Source of the DNA: Sipunculus nudus
Taxonomy: Eukaryota > Annelida > Sipuncula > Golfingiida > Sipunculidae
Direction: 5' to 3'
DNA length: 64,000 nt
Assembly: GCA_026874595.1 (NCBI GenBank)
Contig: CM049318.1
Location: 47,532,456 to 47,596,455, forward strand
Made by a program: the position numbers and the translations under genes. Below are positions 39,301 to 49,244 of the stretch, in pieces (position 1 is the stretch's first letter; each line of letters begins with the position of its first letter). Under the pieces are notes generated by a model that saw only the letters and a program-made list of their open reading frames with translations, was not told where the DNA came from and ran no database searches.

Positions 39301-42300
39301 TGAAAATTGTTGTGGACGCTTTAAGTAAAACCTTCAATCTTTCACATATTAGGCAACTGCCATACAGGAAAAACTCCATTGAGTTTGAGGTCAAAAGTCA
39401 AGATTGGAAAAGGTTTATGTGTGCATTTTGAGCCAAACTTTTCATCCAAAATCTTCCATAGAGTGAGAATATGCATAAACCTACATTCATGTATCAGTAT
39501 TTGAAAAAAAAATGCATTTATTATTATCCTTGATTAATAAATCTTCACCTAATCCTGTATTGTTCAGTCATGAAAGCGGAAGCAAATATTAAGATTCCTT
39601 AGACACAATAGTCAATAGGCCAGAAAGTGGAAACCTATAAGAAAGTTATAGTCCATAAACCAATGGAAAGTTGTGCCAGAAAAAAACTTCAAATTGAATT
39701 TGCAGTTTGTAAAAAGATGATCTTTCAGGTGTTTGCAGCATTTTTATGTTTGGAAACACATGGAAATGAGTAAAGGACACCTCAAGGAATAAATCAAGGG
39801 GGGGGGGGGGGGGGGGAGGTGTCGCAAAATTTCCCTAAGGAGGGGGTTCACTTCCTGGTCCATAGACTATAAAAAGGTTCAGGGAAGATGATAATAAGAT
39901 TAATATGATATTTTTAACATAAGTGAATGACCTGCAACTGACATGAATTTGGCATTGACTGTGTTGACCTGAAATAAATCCTTAAATTCATAAATAAGAA
40001 AACATTTAGAAAAACAAGTAGGTGTGTATGAATAAATTAGGCTCTGAATATCACACACTAATTTAAATGTCTCAACTGATAATGAACTAGACATTTTGCA
40101 CCAGAAATAAAAACCTTAGTATGTTAATTCTCATATTAAGTTATGGTGTTTTCACAGTGGTTCATATTAAGTTATGGTGTTTTCACAGTGGTTCATATTA
40201 AGTTGTGGTGTTTTCACAGTGGTTCATATTAAGTTGTGGTGTTTTCACAGTGGTTCATATTAAGTTGTGGTGTTTTCACAGTGGTTCATATTAAGTTGTG
40301 GTGTTTTCACAGTGGTTCATATTAAGTTGTGGTGTTTTCACAGTGGTTCATATTAAGTTGTGGTGTTTTCACAGTGGTTCATATTAAGTTGTGGTGTTTT
40401 CACAGTGGTTCATATTAAGTTGTGGTGTTTTCACAGTGGTTCATATTAAGTTGTGGTGTTTTCACAGTGGTTCATATTAAGTTGTGGTGTTTTCACAGTG
40501 GTTCATATTAAGTTGTGGTGTTTTCACAGTGGTTCATATTAAGTTGTGGTGTTTTCACAGTGGTTCACATTAAGTTGTGGTGTTTTCACAGTGGTTCATA
40601 TTAAGTTGTGGTGTTTTCACAGTGGTTCACATTAAGTTGTGGTGTTTTCACAGTGGTTCACATTAAGTTGTGGTGTTTTCACAGTGGTTCACATTAAGTT
40701 GTGGTGTTTTCACAGTGGTTCACATTAAGTTGTGGTGTTTTCACAGTGGTTCACATTAAGTTGTGGTGTTTTCACAGTGGTTCATATTAAGTTGTGGTGT
40801 TTTCACAGTGGTTCATATTAAGTTGTGGTGTTTTCACAGTGGTTCATATTAAGTTGTGGTGTTTTCACAGTGGTTCATATAAAGTTGTGGTGTTTTCACA
40901 GTGGTTCATATAAAGTTGTGGTGTTTTCACAGTGGTTCATATTAAGTTGTGGTGTTTTCACAGTGGTTCATATTAAGTTGTGGTGTTTTCACAGTGGTTC
41001 ATATTAAGTTGTGGTGTTTTCACAGTGGTTCATATTAAGTTGTGGTGTTTTCACAGTGGTTCATATTAAGTTGTGGTGTTTTCACAGTGGTTCATATTAA
41101 GTTGTGGTGTTTTCACAGTGGTTCATATTAAGTTGTGGTGTTTTCACAGTGGTTCATATTAAGTTGTGGTGTTTTCGCAGTGGTTCATATTAAGTTGTGG
41201 TGTTTTCGCAGTGGTTCATATTAAGTTGTGGTGTTTTCGCAGTGGTTCATATTAAGTTGTGGTGTTTTCGCAGTGGTTCATATTAAGTTGTGGTGTTTTC
41301 ACAGTGGTTCATATTAAGTTGTGGTGTTTTCACAGTGGTTCATATTAAGTTGTGGTGTTTTCACAGTGGTTCATATTAAGTTGTGGTGTTTTCACAGTGG
41401 TTCATATTAAGTTGTGGTGTTTTCACAGTGGTTCATATTAAGTTGTGGTGTTTTCACAGTGGTTCATATTAAGTTGTGGTTTTTTTCACAGTGGTTCATA
41501 TTAAGTTGTGGTTTTTTTCACAGTGGTTCATATTAAGTTGTGGTTTTTTTCACAGTGGTTCATATTAAGTTGTGGTTTTTTTCACAGTGGTTCATATTAA
41601 GTTGTGGTTTTTTTCACAGTGGTTCATATTAAGTTGTGGTTTTTTTCACAGTGGTTCATATTAAGTTGTGGTTTTTTTCACAGTGGTTCATATTAAGTTG
41701 TGGTTTTTTTCACAGTGGTTCATATTAAGTTGTGGTTTTTTTCACAGTGGTTCATATTAAGTTGTGGTTTTTTTCACAGTGGTTCATATTAAGTTGTGGT
41801 TTTTTTCACAGTGGTTCATATTAAGTTGTGGTTTTTTTCACAGTGGTTCATATTAAGTTGTGGTGTTTTTACAGTGAGAAGCAGGAAAGGCTTGAACGCA
41901 TTCGCCAGAAGCTGCATGCTCAGATCCAACAGAAAATTGATGATGAGGATGACCGCATCAAGCGAGCAGAACAGGAATCGGAAGAGAAGCGTACAAAAGA
42001 GGAGAAAGAAAGAGCAGAGTGGAACAACAAGATGCAACATGCAATTGCAAAACACCGATCTGACTACGTGAGAGATCTATTCCAGTATTGTAGAAATATT
42101 GTAGTGATATAGTTCTAGATATTATGGTACATCAAAGAAAGATGCACCTTGTGATTTTAATTGATAAATGTATACTGTTGTGAAGTAATAAACAGACAAC
42201 ACACCCCTTGGTCCTTGTCAAAGCTTTTCAGCCCAGCAGACCATGATACTCGGCCATTTAACAGTGTGTAATGGGTTCAGGCCAGACTTTTGCCATGTGT

Positions 42301-44641
42301 CACATCAAATTAGGATTTAAACTGTTGGTCTGTAGATTTATACCTGCCAGGTGCTCATTTGGGTTACTTGGGATAAGTTTGGCAGTTTCTGAACATCACC
42401 AGCATGGAGCCTATGGAATCAGTTGTTTGACTTAAGATTATAAGGTTGATGGCTGTTATATCTTCTGTCTGTCATCCCTGCTTATAAGGGTTCCTATTTT
42501 TTTTTTTAGTTTTGAGAATGGTAAACTTAAGAAAGTCAGATATGTCCTTTTGCAAGACAATAAATAACCATGTATATCAGCTTGTACTTTTCGTAGACAG
42601 GTGATCACTTGTACATTGTCCATCAACATGTTGTACTTCACGTAGACTTGTACTTCATGTAGACTGGTGATCATGTGTAAATTGTCCATCAATATGTAGT
42701 TCTTCATGTAGAATGGTGATCACATGAATGATGTCAATCTACTTGTTGTTCTTCATGTGGACTTGTACTTCATGTAGACTGGTGATCATGTATACATTTT
42801 CCATCAACTTAGTCTACTTCGTGTAGACTGGTGATTATGTATACATTTTCCATCAACTTAGTCTACATGAAGTAGACTGGTGATCATGTATACATTTTCC
42901 ATCAACTTAGTCTACTTTGTGTAGACTGGTGATTATGTATACATTTTCCATCAACTTAGTCTACATGAAGTAGACTGGTGATCATGTATACATTTTCCAT
43001 CAACTTAGTCTGCTTCATGTAGACTGGTGTTCATGTATACATTTTCCATCAACTTAGTCTGCTTCATGTAGACTGGTGATCATGTATACATTTTCCATCA
43101 ACTTAGTCTGCTTCATGTAGACTGGTGATCATGTATACATTTTCCATCAACTTAGTGTACTTTAAGTAGACTGGTGATCATGTATACATTTTCCATCAAT
43201 TTGTTGTACTTCATGAAGACTGTGATCATGCCTACATTGTCCATAAATTTGCTGTACTTCATGTAGACTAGTGAACATGTGTCCAACTGTTTGTACTTCA
43301 TGTTGACATATTTTACTTGTCATAGACTGGTGATCACATGTACATTGTCCATTAACTGTTTGTACTTCATTTTGACCTGATGTACCTCTCATAAACTGGT
43401 GATTGTATGTACATTATCCATCAACTTGTACTTTACATGGATTTGTGATCACATGTACATTATCCATCAACTTGTACTTTACATGGATTTGTGATCAAAT
43501 GTACATTATCCATCAACTTGTACTTTACATGGATTTTTGATCACATGTACATTTAATTTTCAGATGCATGAAAAGGAGCAGAAAGCTGCAGAGGAGCGTC
43601 GTAAAGAGCTGGAAATGCTCGCTGTTAAAAGAGAAGCTGATGAAGTGTTTGCTCGTAATGAGATTGAAAAACAAAGACGCCGCCTGGCTGAGGCAAAAGA
43701 GCTGCAGAAAATGCATATGGCTCAAATGGTGAGCATTTATCTTACTTGTTAGATTTTTAGAAAACATAGAATAACTTTGTGCACTGAGTTCATGAAAAAG
43801 GATCACACACAGTAATCAGTGTGCTTAAACACACAGACAATAATCAGTCATCAAAGACACACACAATATTCAGTCATCTAACACAGACATTATTTGGTAA
43901 TCTAACACACAGATAATATTCAGTCATCTAACTTACACAGACAGTATTTATCATTTAACATAAACAGACAGTATCTATCATCTAACACACACAGATTATA
44001 TTCAGTCATCTAACACACACAAACAGTATTCAGTCATCTAACACAGACATTATATGGTAATCTAACACACACAGATAATATTCAGTCATCTTACACATAC
44101 AGACAGTATTCATCACATAACATATACAGACAGTTTCCGTCATCTAACACACACAGATAATATTTAGTCATCTAATACATGCTGGAAGTATTAAGTCAGC
44201 TAACACACAGACAATATTGAGTCATCTAACACATACTGTTCCTTGGTTGATGATCTTCTGACGTTTTGTGGTTTGCATTGCCAGGATGAGCGTGTGAACA
44301 ATGCAGAAGAAGCCAGGAAGGATGGACTGGAGTATGACAGAAAAAACATGGAACTGGTGGCATTAGAAGAACAGCAGTTCCAGGAATATGCTAACAAGGT
44401 TATCAACCACGCTCAGAGAGGTGGTCGTAATGTTTACCCACTCCGCAAAGCTGCCAGAGAGGGCGCCGGTGGTGGTCTGGGACCTGTTTTCCCCGGGAAA
44501 GGAGGTGTACGTCCTAGCTACATGGCTGCAGACCAATCAGGGGTACAGATGCCAAATTACCAACGAGACAGCACGAACGAAACCAAGCAAAATATATATG
44601 GATCGGGACAGACAGATAAAAGACTGGGATTTGTGTGGTAG
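24349..44641 (+). CDS. CFAP210: Cilia- and flagella-associated protein 210, nine coding exons
   Basis: Whole-gene entry. CFAP210 (CCDC173) is a microtubule inner protein: a long helical filament inside the A-tubule of axonemal doublets in motile cilia and flagella. Joining 24349-24391, 26361-26581, 28100-28273, 29320-29525, 35173-35383, 39048-39133, 41875-42067, 43564-43728 and 44285-44641 gives 551 codons plus stop, close to the about 550 residues I recall for vertebrate CFAP210. Every intron is GT-AG and every phase matches. The protein is almost entirely charged coiled coil of the trichohyalin-plectin-homology type. Family landmarks are VTILSKADWGRIQNQLNR near residue 45, YYQTDRVKGFHGALLLTEVL around residues 136-155, and a C-terminus ending KRLGFVW. 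Exon 1 is the least certain part. Alternative assignment to another TPH-family ciliary protein (CFAP45, CFAP53, MNS1) is less likely given these landmarks. Confidence 0.87.
25927..26100. repeat. Inverted repeat in CFAP210 intron 1
   Basis: Arms at 25939-25967 and 26061-26088 are nearly exact reverse complements (one carries GTTACATTTCATTTTGAG), and weaker pairing extends each arm to about 40 bp. About 95 bp separate them. A MITE or fold-back element is likely. Confidence 0.75.
26361..26581 (+). CDS. CFAP210: CFAP210 coding exon 2
   Basis: Acceptor TCTGTTTCCACAG and donor GTAAGA. It encodes residues 15-88, including the conserved VTILSKADWGRIQNQLNR block and a Glu/Arg-rich helix ending VKNWSNTIA. 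Ends in phase 0. Confidence 0.9.
26968..27870 (-). repeat. Repeat family A, minus-strand copy in CFAP210 intron 2
   Basis: Its reverse complement follows the 16725-18245 element: GTCAGCTGAGCGTCATGACC at the right end (27833 on), GCTCAGCTGAC at 26971, a GGTGGCGCCACC palindrome at 27316-27327, and GTCCGTCTG runs near 27020. It has two internal units instead of four. Confidence 0.8.
28100..28273 (+). CDS. CFAP210: CFAP210 coding exon 3
   Basis: Acceptor TTATTTCAAG, donor GTGAGT. It encodes 58 residues (89-146) in phase 0-0: a strongly charged helix with ERKQIDIEEAKYQ and ending QQYYQTDRVKGFH, a signature of the family. Confidence 0.92.
29320..29525 (+). CDS. CFAP210: CFAP210 coding exon 4
   Basis: Acceptor ATGTTTCAG. 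The donor GTGAGT at 29526 cuts inside a Gln codon (phase 2), which also avoids the TGA that follows in the unspliced frame. It starts GALLLTEVLKEREAQLEL and continues as coiled coil, residues 147-214. Confidence 0.92.
30095..30460. repeat. 23-bp minisatellite in CFAP210 intron 4
   Basis: The unit CAGATAGTTCAGACCAACCT plus CCT recurs about 15 times with point changes and small deletions. Confidence 0.9.
30495..34415. repeat. 54-bp minisatellite with higher-order structure, CFAP210 intron 4
   Basis: About 70 units of about 54 bp. Each contains AGTCCCACAGCA, CCCCATCTCCTCATGGCTCA and CAACATGTCAGGTGAGGGGA. Marker GCAGGATCTTATCTCCCC recurs at exact 324-bp (six-unit) steps: 30887, 31211, 31535, 31859, and 32875 to 33199. 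Near the right end a 160-bp (three-unit) step appears at 33781, 33941, 34101 and 34261. A stretch from about 31969 recurs 1502 bp later. Open frames here are by-products of a period divisible by three. Confidence 0.95.
35129..35162. repeat. Family A end fragment next to the exon 5 acceptor
   Basis: GAGCTGAGCATCATGACCCA followed by AGGTTCACTTG closely matches the right end of the 26968-27870 copy (GCTGAGCGTCATGACCCATG, then GGTCACTTG). It ends about 10 bp before exon 5. Confidence 0.75.
35173..35383 (+). CDS. CFAP210: CFAP210 coding exon 5
   Basis: Acceptor TTGTGTACAG, donor GTAAGG. The first base completes the split Gln codon. It encodes ISEHLRQHEGETREQQQEGE and further coiled coil to KLQEE (residues 215-285). 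The bases 10-44 before the exon are a fragment of repeat family A. Confidence 0.92.
35989..37768. mobile_element. Possible non-autonomous DNA transposon in CFAP210 intron 5
   Basis: The left end TTACCATAAAAAAACGCATA and the reverse of the right end TTTACCGTTAAAACTCGCAC are similar, each followed by ATAAG or ATACG-type sequence. No open frame over 60 codons inside. Ends are imperfect and no target duplication was resolved. Confidence 0.4.
39048..39133 (+). CDS. CFAP210: CFAP210 coding exon 6
   Basis: Short exon, acceptor TTTATAAAACAG, donor GTAAGA. It reads EEDEECRIFSQAKRKMMKLR and continues to KQLH, leaving two bases AA for the split Asn codon. Confidence 0.88.
39643..39875. mobile_element. 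Short MITE-like repeat, copy 2, CFAP210 intron 6
   Basis: Left end TTATAGTCCATAAACC, right end (reversed) TTATAGTCTATGGACC, 13 of 16 matching. Interior GGAAATGAGTAAAGGACACC and a long G run are shared with 16300-16485. Confidence 0.6.
40131..41874. repeat. 31/32-bp acceptor-derived minisatellite, CFAP210 intron 6
   Basis: About 55 nearly identical units. The unit reads CATATTAAGTTGTGGTG then TTTTCACAGTGGTT, period 31. From about 41470 to 41850 the units change to GGTTTTTTTCACAG with period 32. The final, slightly different unit (GGTGTTTTTACAG) is the actual acceptor of exon 7. The array has therefore spread out from the exon boundary. Confidence 0.97.
41875..42067 (+). CDS. CFAP210: CFAP210 coding exon 7
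   Basis: Acceptor GGTGTTTTTACAG, donor GTGAGA. The first base T completes AAT. It then reads EKQERLERIRQKLHAQIQQK and on to KHRSDY (residues 315-378). The acceptor is the last member of a 31/32-bp tandem array in which each unit ends in the same acceptor-like TTTTCACAGTGG. Confidence 0.92.
42575..43556. repeat. 49-bp minisatellite, CFAP210 intron 7
   Basis: About 20 copies, the central ones at exactly 49 bp (43021 to 43070). Unit CTTCATGTAGACTGGTGATC then ATGTATACATTTTCCATCAA. Copies toward the ends are more diverged. It stops just before the exon 8 acceptor. Confidence 0.92.
43564..43728 (+). CDS. CFAP210: CFAP210 coding exon 8
   Basis: Acceptor TTTAATTTTCAG, donor GTGAGC, phase 0-0. It encodes 55 residues (379-433) beginning MHEKEQKAAEERRKELEML and ending MHMAQM. 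Confidence 0.92.
43800..44238. repeat. Degenerate about 30-bp tandem repeat, CFAP210 intron 8
   Basis: Repeats of TCAGTCATCTAACACACACA followed by GATAATAT with many variants. Confidence 0.85.
44285..44641 (+). CDS. CFAP210: CFAP210 last coding exon
   Basis: Acceptor TTTGCATTGCCAG. It encodes 118 residues (434-551): the end of the coiled coil with DERVNNAEEARKDGLEYDRK and FQEYANKVI, then a Gly-rich, non-helical tail with PVFPGKGGVRPSY and the conserved ending KRLGFVW before TAG at 44639. Confidence 0.93.
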   Translation, partial: DERVNNAEEARKDGLEYDRKNMELVALEEQQFQEYANKVINHAQRGGRNVYPLRKAAREGAGGGLGPVFPGKGGVRPSYMAADQSGVQMPNYQRDSTNETKQNIYGSGQTDKRLGFVW

Positions 44642-45100
44642 TGTGAATGGGGTCATAGGCATTGTTTTATTTCATATATGAACTGAGCTTTAATATGACC
44701 ATACTTAAAGTGGACCAGATCATAAAATAAAATTTTATATATAACAAGTTATTTTTTATCATGAACCAAATTTTTAATATATTTGCCCCAAAGTTGTCCA
44801 TTTGCTCTTGTAAACAGGTTAAATCAGGTAAAATTTTGGGGCTGGATGGTTTTGTGTATAACAACTTTGTGTTTAAGATTAGATTGTTTGATCATCTAAG
44901 TTTCATTTAGATGTTTTTCAGTGTGCATCCCCTTCTCCATCTTAGGGTTGTAATGAAGGTTACTTCACACAATGGTTAACCTCATTTTCGTTAAATCATA
45001 TAAAAGCAAAAAGAATCTATTGTAGTAATTTAGCTGCTTTACTGGTAAAGCTGCAAAATAAAGTTACAATGATTCAACAGTAGGCTGTAGCATCCACTGG
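44642..45100 (+). other. CFAP210: CFAP210 3' untranslated region (inferred)
   Basis: AT-rich sequence after the stop. AATAAA occurs at 44726-44731 and 45057-45062, and again at 45947-45952 followed by GT-rich sequence. Which one is used cannot be told from sequence alone. Confidence 0.5.
45057..45062 (+). terminator. Candidate CFAP210 poly(A) signal
   Basis: Canonical AATAAA about 415 bp after the stop codon. Competing signals lie at 44726 and 45947. Confidence 0.35.
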
Positions 45101-46102
45101 TGCATTGACAACATAGTGATACAAAGTCAGATATCATGTTGGTATCATAGATCTGTATAATAATGTATAAACATCCTACATCAAGTCTGATATGTAACTG
45201 GTTACCTCTGGTATTAAAAATTAGTGTGTGGCCCAGCGCATGTGAGGCAAGACATCAGTGGTAAATAATCCGTTCCTCTGGATCTGATTGGCTGACAGCT
45301 ACACAGACCAACAAAGTCAACATCTTTGCCAACTTGAACTTAGCAATGACTTGAAGTCTGGATATATCATATCATGCTTCTTACTGTATCATATCTGTAT
45401 CGTATTGTAAGTATTGCAATACATATTGTATCATGAGGTAATGTATCATCTTGCCACATTCAACAGACAAATAGAGAAAACCGTTTTCAGCCATTTCTCA
45501 CTGCTGATTTCTTTAGATTGTTAAACTCCTTTAAGAAGTAATATTAGACTAAACATGAATGCTAATTAATTACCACAGTTTGTTTAACGTTTTGAATATG
45601 AAGAGATGTGCACAGTATTTCACTACTCAGTGGGGTTATTGATCCTTTCAAGGTTTAAGAATAATTTTGATATCTGCTCATTAACAAACCAGTGCCACAG
45701 ACACATTTATTTGAAGTGCAGTGATTGCAGCTGTATGTTCATATTCAATATAAATGTCACATTTAATATGCTTGTTGATATACAGTAATCAGACAAAACA
45801 CAAGTATTATGGTTGTCACTTGTTGCAATCTCACGGTTACTTTCAATCTATGGCAAACACATTCATAAGTTTATGCCAAGCTTCACAGTATAGATTATGT
45901 ACATGTTTACACGGATAATTGTCATATATTTTAGCTGGTTATTGTAAATAAAAGTTGTCTGTTTGGACTACCTTGACTTTTTCTGATGTGTAAGATTATT
46001 GTCGTGCTGTGTCTGGAGTATATTTTTGAGTATATCTTACATAAAGCATAATAAATATGTTCAGACACAATTTGATCACTGCATTTGTCAATAGGGCTTA
46101 AG

Positions 46103-46168
46103 TTTAAGATATATATCAAACAGCTTTGTTTGTTAAAAGGCGAGTTTTTCACCTGTATGTTATGATGG
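46103..46168. repeat. Flank duplicated at 47141-47203
   Basis: GTTTAAGATATATATCAAAC, CAGCTTTGTT and GCGAGTTTTTCAC recur in the same order at 47141-47203, about 1.04 kb away, each time just before a block of the 17-bp array. Confidence 0.85.
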
Positions 46169-49100
46169 TGTGCTGTGTATGACATGGTTGTGTGTGTGAA
46201 GTGGTGCTGTGTATGACTGAGTGCTGTGTATGACGTGATGTTGTGTATGACTGGGTACTGTGTATGACGTGATGTTGTGTATGACTGGGTACTGTGTATG
46301 ATGTGATGTTGTGTATGACGTGATGTTGTGTATGATGTGAGTGGTGCTATGTATGACATGATTTTGTGTATGACGTGATGTTGTGTATGACTGGGTACTG
46401 TGTATGTTGTGTATGACTGGGTACTGTGTATGTTGTGTATGACTGGGTACTGTGTATGACGTGATGTTGTGTATGACTGGGTACTGTGTATGACGTGATG
46501 TTGTGTATGACTGGGTACTGTGTATGATGTGATGTTGTGTATGACGTGATGTTGTGTATGATGTGAGTGGTGCTATGTATGACATGATTTTGTGTATGAC
46601 GTGATGTTGTGTATGACTGGGTACTGTGTATGTTGTGTATGACTGGGTACTGTGTATGACGTGATGTTGTGTATGACTGGGTACTGTGTATGACGTGATG
46701 TTGTGTATGACTGGGTACTGTGTATGACGTGATGTTGTGTATGACTTGGTACTGTGTATGATGTGATGTTGTGTATGACTGGGTACTGTGTATGATGTGA
46801 TGTTGTGTATGACGTGATGTTGTGTATGATGTGAGTGGTGCTATGTATGACATGATTTTGTGTATGACGTGATGTTGTGTATGACTGGGTACTGTGTATG
46901 TTGTGTATGACTGGGTACTGTGTATGACGTGATGTTGTGTATGACGTGATGTTTTGTATGATGTGAGTGGTGCTATGTATGACATGATTTTGTGTATGAC
47001 GTGATGTTGTGTATGACTGGGTACTGTGTATGATGTGATGTTGTGTATGACGTGATGTTGTGTATGATGTGAGTGGTGCTATGTATGACATGATTTTGTG
47101 TATGATGTGATGCTGTGTATGACATGGTGTTGTGTATGTGGTTTAAGGTGTATATCAAACAGCTTTGTTAAAAAGCGAGTTTTTCACTAGTATGTTATGA
47201 TGTTGTGATGTGTTTAGTGGATGCTGTGAATATGTGGTGGGATGCATGACATGGGGTTGCGTAGACTATGCAGTGTACGATGGGGTTGTGTGTATGATGT
47301 TATGCTGTGTATGACATGGTGGTATGTGTGACATGGTTTTGTGTATGACCGCTGAGTATGATGTGGGTGGTGCTATGTATGACATGATGTTGTGTATGAT
47401 GTTATGCTGTGTATGACGTGGTGTTGTGTATGCGGTGGCGTGTGTGACATGGTTTTGTGTATGACTGCTGTGTATGATGTGGGTGGTGCTATGTATGACA
47501 TGATGTTGTGTATGACGTGATGTTGTGTATGTGGTGGTGTGTGTGACATGGATTTTGATGACTGTGCTGTGTATGATGTGGGTGGTGCTATGTATGACAT
47601 GATGTTGTGTATGATGTGATGCTGTGTATGACGTGGTGCTGTGTATGTGGTGGTGTGTGTGATATGGGTTTTGATGACTGTGCTGTGTATGATGTTGTGT
47701 ATGATGTGATGCTGTGTATAACGTGGGGTGGTGGGTGTGACATGGTTTTGTTTTTGACTGCTGTGTATGATGTGCGTGGTGCTATGTATGACATGATGTT
47801 GTGTATGATGTGATGCTGTGTATAACGTGGTGTTGTGTATGTGGTGGTGTGTGACATGGTTTTGTTTTTGACTGCTGTGTATGATGTGGGTGGTGCTGTG
47901 TATGACATGATGTTGTGTATGATGTGATGCTGTGTATAATGGTGTTGTGTATGTGGTGGTGTGTGTGACATGGTTTTGTGTATGACTGCCGTGTATAACA
48001 TGATATTGTGTATGATGCGATGCTGTGTATGACGTGGTGTTGTGTATCCGGTGGTGTGTGAGACATGGTTTTCTGTTTGACTGCTGTGTATGATGTGGGT
48101 GGTGCTATGTATGACATGATGTTGTGTATGATATGATGCTGTGTATGACGTGGTGTTGTGCATTTGGTGGTGTGTGTGATATGGTTTTTGATGACTGTGC
48201 TGTGTATGATGTGGTTGGTGCTATGTATGACATGATGTTGTGTATGATGTGATGCTGTGTATAAAGTAGTGTTGTGTATGTGGTGGTGTGTGTGACATGT
48301 TTTGTGTATGACTCTGCTATGTATGATGTGGGTGGTGCTATGTATGACATGATGTTGTGTATGATATGATGCTGTGTATGACGTCGTGTTGTGCATGCGG
48401 TGGTGAGTGTGACATGGTTTCGTGTATGACTGTGCTGTGTATGATGTGGGTGGTGCCATGTATGACATGATGTTGTGTATGATGTGATGTTGTGTATGAC
48501 GTGTTGTGTATGTGGTGGTGTGTGTGATATGGTTGTTGATGACTGTGCTGTGTATGATGTGGGTGTTGCTATGTATGACATGATGTTGTGTATGACGTGA
48601 TGTTGTGTATGACGTGGTGTTGTGTATGTGGTGGTGTGTGTGATATGGTTTTGTGTATGACTGCTGTGTATGATGTGGGTGGTGCTATGTATGACATGAT
48701 GTTGTGTGTAATGTGATGTTGTGTAATGATGTGGTGTTGTGTATGTGGTGGTGTGTGTGACATGGTTTTGTGTATGACTCCTGTGTATGATGTGGGTGGT
48801 GCTATGTATAACATGATGTTGTGTATGATGTGATGCTGTGTATGACGTGGTGTTGTGTATGTGGTGGTGTGTGTGACATGGTTTTCTGTTTGACTGCTGT
48901 GTATGATGTGGGTGGTGCTATGTATGACATGATGTTGTGTATGATGTGATAGTGTGTATGACGTGGTGTTGTGTATGTGGTGGTGTGTGTGACATGGTTT
49001 TGGGTATGACTCTGCTGTGTATGATGTGGGTGGTGCTATGTATGACATGATGTTGTGTATGATATGATGCTGTGTATGACGTGGTGTTTTGCATGTGGTG

Positions 49101-49240
49101 GTGTGTGTGACATGGTTACGTGTATGACTGTGCTGTGTATAATGTGGGTGGTGCTATGTATGACATGATGTTGTGTATGATGTGATGCTGTGTATAACGT
49201 GGTGTTGTGTATGTGGTGGTGTGTGTGACATGGTTTTTGA
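46160..49240. repeat. 17-bp minisatellite, two blocks, 3' of CFAP210
   Basis: The basic unit is GTGATGTTGTGTATGAC. In the first block (46160-47140) it alternates with GGGTACTGTGTATGAC. In the second (47205-49240) it forms units of about 100-120 bp marked by GGGTGGTGCTATGTATGACA and GTGGTGGTGTGTGTGACATG. The long His/Thr/Ser/Tyr-rich minus-strand frames are by-products of the repeat. Confidence 0.95.
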
Positions 49241-49244
49241 TGAC

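Noticed and set aside
40825-41007. Open frame reading SQWFILSCGVFTVVHIKL
   Set aside because: By-product of the 31-bp acceptor array, read through three frames in turn.
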